Shown here: one piece after another, positions 35,865-46,473 of the stretch
How the letters are laid out: the number at the start of each line of letters is the position of its first letter
How positions within the stretch are numbered: position 1 is the first letter of the stretch
NCBI GenBank assembly: GCA_905250125.1
Contig: CAJNOL010001289.1
Span: 1 to 64,000, forward strand
Source of the DNA: Rotaria sordida
Lineage: Eukaryota > Rotifera > Eurotatoria > Philodinida > Philodinidae
DNA length: 64,000 nucleotides
Direction: 5' to 3'
The notes under the pieces: model-generated
What the model was told of the DNA's origin: nothing
What the model saw: the letters and a program-made list of their open reading frames with translations, nothing else
Databases searched by the model: none
Position numbers and translations under genes: made by a program

Positions 35865-37235
35865 ATGTTTGCATCGTTCGTATTACTTGTTTTTTCATTT
35901 CTAATTTGGATTGTGATTTATCAAGCACATGGCAGAAATATTACTTTTGTTCCACAACCAATTCACCTAACCGTTGATGATCTTCCACCACCATATGCTA
36001 CACCGCCGGCTTCTAAAGAGGCTCGAATCATTTCTGTACCTGAAGATCCCCTTCTCTACGTTCCCGAAGGATTCACTGTGAAGGTATATATGACTGGTCT
36101 TCTATCACCACGTTATCTTATTTATACACCTACAAATGATATCCTCGTTAGTGAACCAGATGTTAATCGAATTTCTTGTCTGGTAGATAATGATCGTGAT
36201 GGTTATCCAGATGAACGTATTACATTTGCTGATGCATCTAATGGACTCAATTATCCATATAGTATGGCTTTTAACAATGGATACTTTTATGTTGGTAACA
36301 GAAATGCTACTCGACGTTATTTATGGACTTCAGGAAATCGAAATATCACTGGTACAGGCGAAATAGTGATGACTTATAGTCCAAATGGACATATTACAAG
36401 AACAGTTGTTATATCACCTAGTGGTGATCGAATATTTGTAGGAATTGGTTCAGCAACGAATGTCAATGCTGATCCATTACCTCGAGCTTCTGTTCAACAA
36501 GTAAATCTCGATGGTAGTAATCAAAAAACATTTGCTTATGGTCTAAGAAATCCTGTTGGCTTAGCATTTCATCCAATTACTAATCAATTATATGTGGCAT
36601 GTCAAGAAAGAGATGAAACTGGTGATGATCTTGTTCCTGATTTTTTTACACGTATTGATGAGAATGATTTTTATGGTTGGCCATTTGCTTATATGAGTTC
36701 AAATTTAACTGATCCTAGACGATGTTTTCCTAATGGAACAAGTGAACGACCTGATTTAGTATCAATAACAAAAACACCAAATGTTCTTCTTGAAGCTCAT
36801 TCAGCTGTACTTGGTATGCAATTTTATACAAATAATCAATTTCCGACTCGATATCATAATGGTGTTTTTGCAGCATTTCGTGGTTCATGGAATAGAAATA
36901 ATGGAACCGGTTATAAGATTATTTTTATTCCATTTAATAGTAGCACAAATGAACCAATGGGTTACTATGAAGATTTTGTGTATGGATTTCTAACATATCC
37001 ACCTGGACCTGACACATTTGGACGTCCAGTTGGATTACTTGTTCTAAAAGATGGTAGTCTTTTATTCACTGAAGATGGGAATAATCGCACCTACCAAGTA
37101 CAGTACAGACAAAATCCTGTTACTACCACCATTGGCAACAGTGGTGTCAATGCTAAAACTGCCATCGTCACATTTTTTTCTTCACTCTTTTTATCTTTCT
37201 GGTATCTTGACTTTTTCGTTGCTATATTTAGTTAA
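35865..37235 (+). CDS. Secreted or anchored glucose/sorbosone dehydrogenase-like beta-propeller
   Basis: 456 residues, single exon. A signal peptide or anchor (1-22, FASFVLLVFSFLIWIVIYQ) precedes a soluble-quinoprotein-type six-bladed propeller like PQQ-dependent sugar or sorbosone dehydrogenases, which oxidise sugars outside the cell. Family landmarks are YVPEGFTVKVY at the start of blade 1 (about 65), SEPDVNRI (97-104), GLRNPVGLAFHP (227-238), DDLVPDFFTRI (255-265), FYGWPFAY (269-276), AFRGSWNR (337-344), FGRPVGLLVLKDGSLLFTED (385-404). DNDRDGYPDE (108-117) looks like a calcium loop. The catalytic His of true sugar dehydrogenases is not obvious, so activity is uncertain. The C-terminus (432-455) is hydrophobic after a Ser/Gly/Asn stretch, which suits a GPI anchor. 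It has no introns and is bacterial-like, so it is a transfer candidate. Confidence 0.88.
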   Translation: MFASFVLLVFSFLIWIVIYQAHGRNITFVPQPIHLTVDDLPPPYATPPASKEARIISVPEDPLLYVPEGFTVKVYMTGLLSPRYLIYTPTNDILVSEPDVNRISCLVDNDRDGYPDERITFADASNGLNYPYSMAFNNGYFYVGNRNATRRYLWTSGNRNITGTGEIVMTYSPNGHITRTVVISPSGDRIFVGIGSATNVNADPLPRASVQQVNLDGSNQKTFAYGLRNPVGLAFHPITNQLYVACQERDETGDDLVPDFFTRIDENDFYGWPFAYMSSNLTDPRRCFPNGTSERPDLVSITKTPNVLLEAHSAVLGMQFYTNNQFPTRYHNGVFAAFRGSWNRNNGTGYKIIFIPFNSSTNEPMGYYEDFVYGFLTYPPGPDTFGRPVGLLVLKDGSLLFTEDGNNRTYQVQYRQNPVTTTIGNSGVNAKTAIVTFFSSLFLSFWYLDFFVAIFS

Positions 37236-38576
37236 ATACACTAATTTATCGTGATTACACTCCTTATTTGATGATTCGAATCTTTTTCTTTCATATTTTC
37301 GCCATTGTTTTCTTTTCTCTCAGTAATTGTGTGTTATTTATCATCTTATTTCGAACTATATAAATGTGCATAAATACATTTTCCATACTTATATCAATAT
37401 GATACTCTGTTCTCCTTTTATTGCATTGGTACCACTAGAGGGTGTGAGTGTGAGTGTTGGTCGAGAGATGGTCCAGAGCTTAAAGACCCACACTCACACG
37501 CAAATCATCTAAATTGTATACTGATGTTCTGTAGGCATTCGTTTTAAGATGTTCCCATAAAAAGCAATTCAATGGTGTTAAATCTGATGATCGTGAAGTC
37601 CATGATATTAGTCCGCTTCTTCCAATCTATATACTATCCAAGATTTTGTTTAGCCAGAAACAGACAGTTTGTGAAAAAAATGTGATTGACTCTATCTTTC
37701 CAATAAATGATATTTATTGTCATTGGTTCTTTCAAAGAAGCCGCCTTTTCACTCAAATTAATCGAAACTAACAAGAATCTGATAAATGTTTAAAAATATC
37801 TATAGTACAAAATTTAGATGATTTAAGGACTAGAATATCGAAAGAAAAAAAACAAAGGAACTCTACATGAGTTTTTTCGGAAACGGTAAAACGTCTAAAT
37901 TTTTGTATTAATATCAAAGGCAATACTTTTGAACAATATTTATGAATCTTGTCTATCAAATAAAAAAAAAATTATAAGATAAAGCTTTATTAATAAGAGA
38001 GTTATACGCATTTCTTAAGTGATCATGAATTTTGGGACATCCTGTATCCTTGACCCATTCAATTGTATAGTTACAAAATAATTGTTCATGATCAATCATT
38101 GTTTGTAACTTTTTAAAAGTTTCATCATTCGTTTTTCTAATGTAAAAAGGTATAAAGAAAAAGAAAAGATTTATTAGATGTAGCCATTTGGCCTAAAATA
38201 CATTGTTAAAACGAGTAACAAATACAAAATCATGATTGATAAAATGATACATGAAATAATATTTATATACTTATTTTCTACAAACATCACATAGTTTATA
38301 TAAAGATAAAAGATGTTCAATTATTGTGTGCATTTAAAAGAAAAACTATAATCGAAAAATCTTTATCTTTTATAATATAATAGAAAGTAATTTTGTATTG
38401 TGAAAGATATCATTAAAGAAATGTTTAGACATTAAAATATTGATTTTATTTCGAGAAAAAAAAATCGTATAAGAAATATTATTTTTTATGTATTAATTGA
38501 CTTTAATAAATCTTTTTACAATTTATACAAAAATATTCAGATATCTAGAGAAAATGACTTTAATTCTTTATGAGTT
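37236..38576. other. Convergent intergenic region
   Basis: It lies between two convergent 3' ends and contains module F. No gene is recognised; the 60-70 codon frames are AT-rich noise. Confidence 0.5.
37437..37500. repeat. Telomere-like G/C hairpin module F
   Basis: AGAGGGTGTGAGTGTGAGTG, then a spacer of about 25 bases, then ACCCACACTCACACG. It lies 200 bp beyond the 3' end of the dehydrogenase-like gene. Confidence 0.75.
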
Positions 38577-39375
38577 TCATGCAGTTAAATGCTCTTGTTC
38601 ACATGCTTCATTATCTTTTCGCGAGGAGGAGTGCACATCGGGATAAGATGATAGTACTGGGATATTCTCATTCACTTGATTAATGTCAATAATAATCTAG
38701 AAGAATATAAAGAAAAAATCTTACAACAAATCTTAGCAATTTACCAATCTGACTTACATGAAACTTCGGGAATCGATCACTATTTGTTGTAAAACACGTT
38801 GGCTCATCTTTCTTCATTATCAGATGCCATTGACAGTGTTGTGCTTCATATTTTTTCGACTCTATTTCAATGGCTCTCTCCTATGATTGAACGCTTTTCC
38901 CTTGTTGTCGACAACAATAACGACAAAGACAACAACACGTCACTCCAATTAAAATACAAACAGTGCCGACGCCAATCATAGCTAAAGCTGGTTCTCCAGG
39001 TACATTTTTGCTACTCTTTAGTTCTGTAAAACCGTGAATCAGCGCAAGAATGCCCAATACTAGGAAGGCTAACATAAGAGCGATTGAGATTATTATAAAA
39101 TAACAACAACAACCATGTGACTTTGGAAAGTAGTTGTTGATATTTTTGATTGACTGATGAAAGTCAGTTGGACTAATGAGACTTTGTAGTTTTGATGGAT
39201 AAGTAGTATCGAAACCACAGTCTGGACATAAGGAACAGTTACAAACTAGAAAGTAGGATAAATAAGTGAAAGAACAGAATTGACAAGTAAAGAAATGAGT
39301 CACACTCTTACATTGTTGCAATGGAATATCGACTGAATTTGGACTGGACTTGTTGTTGACAGTCAATCTGAACAT
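38577..39375 (-). CDS. Cys-rich two-helix membrane protein with in-frame TAG
   Basis: Exon 1 is 39312-39375; a 66-nt intron (GTAAGA...CTAG) follows; exon 2 runs from 39245. The product has a CxCxxCPxCG cluster, a cytoplasmic CCC before helix 1 (YFIIISIALMLAFLVLGILA) and helix 2 (ALAMIGVGTVCILIG) followed by a CCCLCRYCC tail that resembles a palmitoylated anchor. Reading stops at TAG (38881-38883) after 142 residues. Beyond it the same frame stays open for 41 codons (38758-38880), ends at a GTAAGT donor and joins in phase to 38577-38696, which ends in TGA. An alternative 63-nt intron (38881-38943, GTGACG...CATAG) would remove the stop and give about 202 residues. The family is unknown. Two isoforms, one ending at the TAG, are possible. 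Confidence 0.72.
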
Positions 39376-40632
39376 TTTGAGTGTTAGATTCTCTGATAGT
39401 TCTCTCGGAAAAAATGAAGATTATCTTTTTCTGCTTCTACATGTTGTCGTGTTTTTTCTGCATTTTTCTTCTAATAGACAGAAAACAAAAAATACTACTA
39501 CACTATAATAACAAGAATTTTTTTTCAGATCAATAACACTCTAGCCTAATTGTCATAGAAGAATGAAAAAAAACTATTGGCTAATCTATTTTTATCAATG
39601 AGGGCAAGAGAACGAAAGATGGCGTACATTATTGTTATAGAGATAGATCAAAATATTAATATTTCAACAAGAGATAATTTGATTATATACGTGATTGACT
39701 TCTTGAATATATATGATGTTGTCTATTAGACGACATGTTAATTCGATTTCTATGATTCATCCCCGATGCGCAATAGCCTCAAACATTTGTACGGATACTT
39801 TTGTATCGTGGGTTAATGATGATAGATCATTTTGAAATATTTTCAATAGCAAAAATAACACTAAATACATAAAATCATCGTTTCAAATTTAAACGGAACT
39901 GCTATTCTTTACAGAAAATTTGTATTTTTAATTAATCTTATTGTTTTTTGACGTAAAAGAAAAACAACATCATCAAGAAAAATCGTGATTCTTTCGATAA
40001 ATTAATCAAATCGAAGAAAAAATATATACATAACCTTATTAAAAGTCTGGTCTCCTAAAAAATAATATATTATATATTCCTTTAATGTCGTCTGTTCGAA
40101 AAACAAGTTTCCAATTGTGATATTGTGAAAACAATTGTGAAATAGATTTGAATAACATAGAACCAAAAAAACTAAACCAAACAAAGGACACCTCGGAATA
40201 AGTCCGTAAATTTCTACCATCTCCTAGCTTCCACTCTCAATAGACTAGAAAGATTGAGCATGAAATTCTGCACATTTCTGTCTCTTTATTTTTGTTTTTG
40301 TTGAATGTAAAAAAAATTTGTCAAGGACTAAATAGTCTCAAGGAATCTATCACTTTTGAGCATTTTGAGTCATAAATATGGTTAAAAAATATTTTTTTCT
40401 TTTGCAAACCCAATATGGAAACTAATAACGTAGATCAACGCAGTTTTTAATGTTCCACAAAATGATATAGTAGTCATGTTTATCTTTAATCTCTCTCTCA
40501 GATTATACAGGGTCAAACAGGTGCAATCGATACAACCGATGTAGTGAAAATCGAATTAAAAACCAGCGGTTTACCGCGATTTTATCAGTCTGGTCACCGG
40601 CTCTCATTACTGCAATGAATCGCCATAAGCCG

Positions 40633-40716
40633 CTATAGGTGTGGGTCTCCTCCTAACCAACACCCTGGGTGGAATGGGGTTTGAGGTTTCCCTTCGCCAA
40701 CATCTGCACCCACACT
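40633..40716. repeat. Telomere-like G/C module G (irregular)
   Basis: Short GGTGTGGGTC, an internal ACACCCTGGGTGG palindrome, then GCACCCACACTCG. It is weaker than the others. It lies about 320 bp beyond the 3' end of the GMC oxidoreductase. Confidence 0.45.
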
Positions 40717-40888
40717 CGCATTGAGCTCGAACGCACTTGTACTTTACTTCCACAGTTTGTGTTTCTGTTAGATTTTTTTATATCAGTTTTACGGTTTTTT
40801 CTTTCTTTCTGTCGAATAGAAATTAAAGCATTTGTAAGTTCAAGATTAACAATCCATTACAAGTAAACCAATGTCAGCACGAAAAGCG

Positions 40889-40908
40889 TATATATATATA
40901 TATATATA
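40889..40908. repeat. (TA)n microsatellite
   Basis: Short TA run downstream of the GMC oxidoreductase gene. Confidence 0.75.
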
Positions 40909-41036
40909 AGCATTGAGTGAACCAAAATAAGAAACAATAAGATAAACGTTCAACTCACTACGTCTCTTTAAAAATGATCAAATCTCTAAGACTAAGCAAG
41001 TGTATTTTAGTACTTTAAAAACTAGTACAATCTCTT

Positions 41037-43699
41037 TTAATCATTGTTCTTAATTAAATCTGATGCTCTCTCGGCTATTGCAATTGTTGGAATATTTGTA
41101 CTGCCCGAAATAGTGTTTGGCATAATACTTGCATCAACCACACGTAGACCTCTTACACCTTTTACTCGTGTATCAGACGTTACAACTGCCATGGAATCTT
41201 CTTCTTTTCCCATTTTACATGTGCCAATTGGATGACAGATTGTAATTGTATACTTTCGGACGTACGATTCCCAAAACACATCTTCATTTTCTGTTGCTTC
41301 ATCTCCATTCATTTCTTTTGCCATTGACTTCAGTGTACTATTCAGTGGTTCAGTCTGAAAAATTTTTTCAACTAGTTTACATGCTTCAACCAGTTTACGA
41401 ACATCTTCTTTGTCCTCCAAATAATTTGGATTGATAATTGGATGTGCAAGAGGATCACAGCTTGCAAGTGTAATTTCACCCTTTGATTCGGGATGTAGAA
41501 GTGTGGGCAAGTGCAAAATAGTCCATTGTGATTCATCAGTTAGATGTGGTTTCAAATATTGCTCATAAACTTCCGGTTTGAAATTAGAGATTCGAAAAAA
41601 TTCAGCATCAGCTGTAAACGGGCTGAACTGCATTTGGATATCAGGTACTTGTGTTTTATCTAGAAGAATAGATAATTAAAGATGACAATGTAAACTAATA
41701 GAAAAAACATTGAATCTATACTCGAATTATCATTTCCATTCAATTGACACCACGCTAGTGATTCACCACCAGATGAAGTTAAAGGACCTTTTCCTTGAGT
41801 TGCCCATTTTTGTAAGTTTTCAGGTGTCAAATCACGAGTTGAAAGTGTTGGTATGTGAGTCAAATAGACTAGAATAGTCATCATATGATCTTGTAAGTTT
41901 TTACCAACACCAGGCAAATCAACGATCATGGGTATTTGATGTTTCTGTAATTCTTCTCGAGGACCAATTCCAGAGAGAAGAAGTATTTGAGCACTTCCAA
42001 CTGTACCAGCTGATAGTATGACTTCTTTACCTTTGATAAATTCCTCTTTGTCTAATGAGCTAGTACGTTTAACAATAACACCTAAAAATATGAAGAACGT
42101 TTCGTTCAAAATCACATATCCAACAGAAACAAAAGTAGATGAAAACTTCTGAAAAGTAAATTTCCTGTCACTTTTCAAAACATCATTTACATTGGACATC
42201 ATTAAAAAAGATCGCGACATTTTTGCTAGGTTGACATGTGAAAATTAACAAGAAAGACATTGAATTTCTGTCGAATTCACATTATTTTGCCGGTCCTATT
42301 GCCGCTGTGTGTCTTAGACGAAATTTTGCTAACAAAGACAAAAACACGACAAAAACTACTTTCGAGCAAATTTGTGTCCTCTATCTTGAAAATTTTTACA
42401 GAATAGGATGAAAAGAACTCGTAAAAAAAAATTTTCTACAGTCTCAATCAAAACTATTTTACAAACAAATACTTTTAATTTGACACTCACCAGATACTTG
42501 TTTTTGCTCATCAAATGCTACTCGGCAAGTATGTGCATGTATTAGCAAGTCAAAATTTTCTCTTTTTACTGCTGTCAGGAGATAACCACTTGCTGTTGAC
42601 CAACGTTTTCCTTCTTTTGCTGAAATTTGTGACATTGATACACATCCATTCAGACTTCCTTCAGCATTGTAATCTTTAGTTTCATGAAATCCATTCTTCT
42701 CACATGCTTCAATAAACAATCGATTCGTTGAATTTGGTTCTTCAAGTATTGTTACATCCATCATTCCGTTATCTTGATCATGATTACGGAAATGCTGATT
42801 CCTTGGAATTGCGTTCGGATCAGCACGTTCCAATTTTTTAAAATATTTTAACATTTCTTGAAATGACCACTGTGGTAATTGCCAATTATCATAATCGTGC
42901 GGATCACCACGAACATATTGCAGATAATTTATGGAAGAACTACCGCCTAAAACTTTACCACGTGGCCAATTACTTTGCTGATTGACACAACCAAAATGTG
43001 AATATAGTTGAGGTGTAGTTTTATATTGCCAATCAATTTCACCAAGCTGACAGCTACCACTAGAACACAAAGAAAATGGCATACTTTAGTCTGTGAGTGA
43101 CAAAATGTCCCTAATCTAAGAAAACACAGTAAGATTTTCCATGAGTTTTCTGACTTTATTTCTTAGAAATTTTGTTTTTTTATTTTATAAAGAGAAATGA
43201 AGACTTTCGTTCAAACTTCTTTTCTTCTGTGTTCACAACCAGTTGTACGACAATATTTTATATAAAGTTCGAAAATCATGGTTTTTTGACAGAAATTGCA
43301 ATAGTACTTGTGAAAAGATCATTTTTCTATCGAATAATCTCTCCTATAAGATACGTAAACCTTTAAGATTAGTCGTCTTTTATTAAAACTGATTACACTA
43401 TGTGTAATACTCTGATCATTTCAACCTGATCGAGCTCTCACTCACCAAGCAGCTGGCATTTGTATTTGGTCCTTTGTATCGACGCCACCAGCTTCAATAA
43501 GAAGAACACGCTTATCACTTTGTTCTGAGAGACGATTAGCTACGACAGCACCAGCTGAGCCTGAGCCAACAATAATGTAATCATATGTGATGCCATTAGT
43601 TTTTGTCTGCGAAAAATCTCGTTTCCATCGTTCTATAATAGCTGGTGATTCACTGACAACTGATGCAGTAGCTTGCTCAGCAATGCTTGTATTCGACAT
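41037..43699 (-). CDS. GMC-family FAD oxidoreductase (choline/alcohol dehydrogenase-like)
   Basis: Exons 43446-43699, 42491-43059, 41722-42081 and 41037-41659 join in phase to give 601 residues. This is a glucose-methanol-choline oxidoreductase, which oxidises an alcohol group using FAD. Landmarks: the dinucleotide fold [19 protein letters not shown] (41-59) with the ribose-binding E69 in [27 protein letters not shown] (about 114-133, GMC signature 1); [18 protein letters not shown] (signature 2) in exon 3; near the C-terminus [10 protein letters not shown] with the catalytic His (about 537), and [15 protein letters not shown], whose Asn (about 583) completes the His/Asn pair. No signal peptide is seen, so it is cytosolic or unplaced; true choline dehydrogenases are mitochondrial. 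The substrate is unknown. Introns are 78, 409 and 62 nt (low to high coordinate: 41660-41721, 42082-42490, 43060-43445 are the gaps read from sequence). Confidence 0.92.
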
Positions 43700-44277
43700 G
43701 TTTTGTACGCAGAAAAGATATAGACTAAATAAAATGTAAAAAAGACAAATACGATATTACATGCGAAACCGTCCTTTCTTCTGATAGTGCACTATATATC
43801 TAGAGAGCAAAGATAAGAAAAATAATAACATAAAGAAAAAGGTATTTATTTCTATTTTGATGTAAGTAGAATATTAAATACACTCATATATTTTATTATG
43901 AAAGAAGGTCTGTACGATCCTCAGTCAATATTCACAGAATATTGTCAATTTTGAAAAAACTTTTTAACAATATATTTGCTTCACTCACAAGGTGCGCGAA
44001 AATAGACATAAACAAGAAAAAATACAATAAAAAAGAGTGTCAGTATACTACTAACTATTCTTTCTTTCCTAGGAAGACAACACACGTTACCTCTGTACGA
44101 ATATTTTGATACTCATTTAAGTGAAGCAAACGAAATCGGTCAATCAGAAGATACATACATGCATATATTAGCTAAGATCTTATACACACTTAAGAATTAA
44201 ATTACCAATTGAAGCATAGCGGAAAAATTACGCTTCGCACCACCCTCTCATTCCGAACTCCGGACATGACTAAAAAC

Positions 44278-44490
44278 ACAGGATGTTCAGAACGGAGTTC
44301 GTAAATAAAATACAACAAAAAAACAGGATGTTCGGAATGAAGTCTTTACAGAAGTTCGGAAAGAGTTCTGATAATAGCTTTCGAAGTTTGAACAACAAAA
44401 TTCCACTAGAGATCGGAATGACAATGTTCGGAAGTTCGTAAGGATAAAGACAGAAAGGTCGTAATAAAAACGACAGGATGTTCGTAAGTA
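44278..44490. repeat. Degenerate ACAGGATGTTCGG repeats
   Basis: The word recurs at 44278, 44322 and 44471, with related AGTTCGGAA words between, and CGAACTCCG / CGGAGTTCG as an inverted pair at the left edge. It looks like a degenerate short tandem or subterminal array. Confidence 0.5.
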
Positions 44491-44576
44491 GGATGTGGAT
44501 CTCTTTAGTGTCATCTCATATCCAAAGCCATATCTACACGTACCTTTACACTCACACACCCACCCACACCCCACCC
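44483..44576. repeat. Telomere-like G/C module H (mostly C side)
   Basis: A short GTAGGATGTGGATC is followed about 40 bases later by ACACTCACACACCCACCCAC and ACCCCACCC. The G side is much reduced. Confidence 0.5.
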
Positions 44577-45015
44577 TGATTATGGGGGTCCGAGAACTGA
44601 GGAAATTGGAATCCTTTCTATATTCGTGCACAGCTCACTTCGGCTTTTATGGTTGGTAGAACTCGGAGAGAACTAATGGTTAGTTCTCGTTTCTCCAAGG
44701 AATTATCATAGCTTCGTTGAGAGTCTTCAATAATGCACGAATGGCTATATCTCAATTATCGGGCATTGCTGATTTTCCATACAGATCAAAATATTGCAAC
44801 TATTTATGTTTTCTAACATGAAAAACAATTCATCAATGGATTTCTTTCTTTCTTATTTATTCTTTCTCTCTTCATATCGATGTGCTATAGTATGAAGACA
44901 AGTATTCTACCCTTTTTCTTATCATAGGATCTTCGTGTATTGTATCGTATTACGCCACTATCGACGAACACTGGCATTCACTGCACAGTCATTTTTTTTT
45001 GAGTATATTTAATTT

Positions 45016-45085
45016 AGGATGTTGGTGTGGTTGTGAGTGTTGACAAGAGTCTGCACTCGACCCACATCTTAAACACTCCAACATG
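45016..45085. repeat. Telomere-like G/C hairpin module I
   Basis: TTTAGGATGTTGGTGTGG followed by TTGTGAGTG, a short spacer, then CTCGACCCACATCTTAAA and ACACTCCAACAT. It lies about 340 bp beyond the 3' end of the receptor gene. Confidence 0.65.
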
Positions 45086-45425
45086 ATAGGTCCCATCTAC
45101 GATTTTTTCATTTTTTCAAAGATTTCACATCTTCAAAAGCTCTCGACAGGTACTCTTTAATGAGCATCGAAGTTCCAGATTCACCCATCCATATCCTTGG
45201 ATAAAATTAGCAGATAAATTATTGATAATTACTTCATGCAATTAAAGAGACATTTTACAGACACTGTCTAACGACGTGTTTTCTAGGAATAATAAAGTTT
45301 TATTTTTGTACAACTATATTGTCACATGTCGTATAATTAAGATCATTGAAAAACAAAATAGACAAATACATAGACAACAAATAAAAAAAAAGAAGATTCT
45401 TAATAAGAAAGCACAATGTTTATTG

Positions 45426-46473
45426 TTATGAAATTGCTAAATCGATAATAACATTTCGACGACGCCATCGTTGAAGAGGCATTTTACAAAGAACAAAAAC
45501 TAATTGATGACGAAATCGTTCTGATGCACAAATATAAATATAAAATGAACTCTAAAAGAAAAAAAAATATATATATAGAAATATTTATGAACTAATCATT
45601 TTATTAAATTTTCATTATATTTACTGCAAAGCAACTATAAAGTAAAATAATCGATAACATTTTAGCAGAACGTGATATTGCATTTGCAACTCGATCTTGT
45701 GTTATATAGGGATCTAGTATTATTGCATTTATAACCGCATATGGTGTAATAGCAAAAACACTAAAAACAACTTGCGTTAGTACCATAACTGTTAATTGTT
45801 GATCTAATCTACGTCGAACAAGAGGTAATGTTCGATAAGATAAATTTTGTACATTTCTATATGCTAAAAATCCAAATATAACTGTAATAGAAAGTGGTAA
45901 GATACCCAAAAATATAAGAACATGCCAAGTTTTAAGATATTGCTGAAAAATTTCATTTGTAACCCTACAATATGAATTACCAGTCGAAATATCAATAACC
46001 AAATCATAAGAAATAAAAAATGAAATTCCGTAAAGAAACCATAAAATAATAAATGCAAAGCATAAGCGACGGGCTAAATTAATATTGCACAATTGTTGCC
46101 AACGTGGATATGAACAAGTTGCTAAAAATTGATCAATTGTTGCCAGACATAAACATGAAAAAGCAATCAACATACAAATATGAGTAAAACCGTCTCTAAC
46201 TATACAATAAAATCTTGATTGCTTTTTCCAATCAGTATTATATCCATACATCATTATAAATGTAAGTAAACCTGTAAATAAATATCCAATACTAGCCATT
46301 GCCATGATAGTTAAATAAAATGCACATGAATTTAATCGAAATGTTTTTAGACTAAGAAAAACAATGATATTGAGAAATTCACCTATCACACCAAGGACAA
46401 AGATAGGTGTTCCCAAATAAGTTGTTACGTAATAGGATGTTAAATTAGCAGTTGAAATAATATATTGTGACAT
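45426..46473 (-). CDS. Rhodopsin-family 7TM receptor, two exons
   Basis: Exon 1 is 45625-46473 (283 codons) and exon 2 is 45426-45551. The intron is 73 nt with a GTAAAT donor inside GCAGTAAAT and a TTTTAG acceptor. The joined product is 324 residues. Read without the splice, the frame ends seven codons later with no C-terminal tail, so the second exon (SSFYIYICASERFRHQLVFV, then a basic tail) is needed to complete helix 7. Helix 1 carries GEFLN with the conserved Asn; helix 3 starts after Cys-90; the DRY motif is changed to DQF (114-116), which removes the Arg important for G-protein coupling in classical receptors. The ligand is unknown. An AATAAA overlaps the sequence just after the stop (45419-45424). 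Confidence 0.88.

Larger units (their letters stand above)
39376..41036. other. Intergenic, one telomere-like module
   Basis: No gene is recognised. It contains module G and a (TA)n run at 40889-40908. The minus-strand frame at 40002-40220 is hydrophobic noise. Confidence 0.5.
43700..45425. other. Intergenic, repeat-bearing
   Basis: 44278-44490 has at least three diverged copies of ACAGGATGTTCGG with interspersed GGAAGTTCG words. Modules H and I follow. No gene is recognised. Confidence 0.5.
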
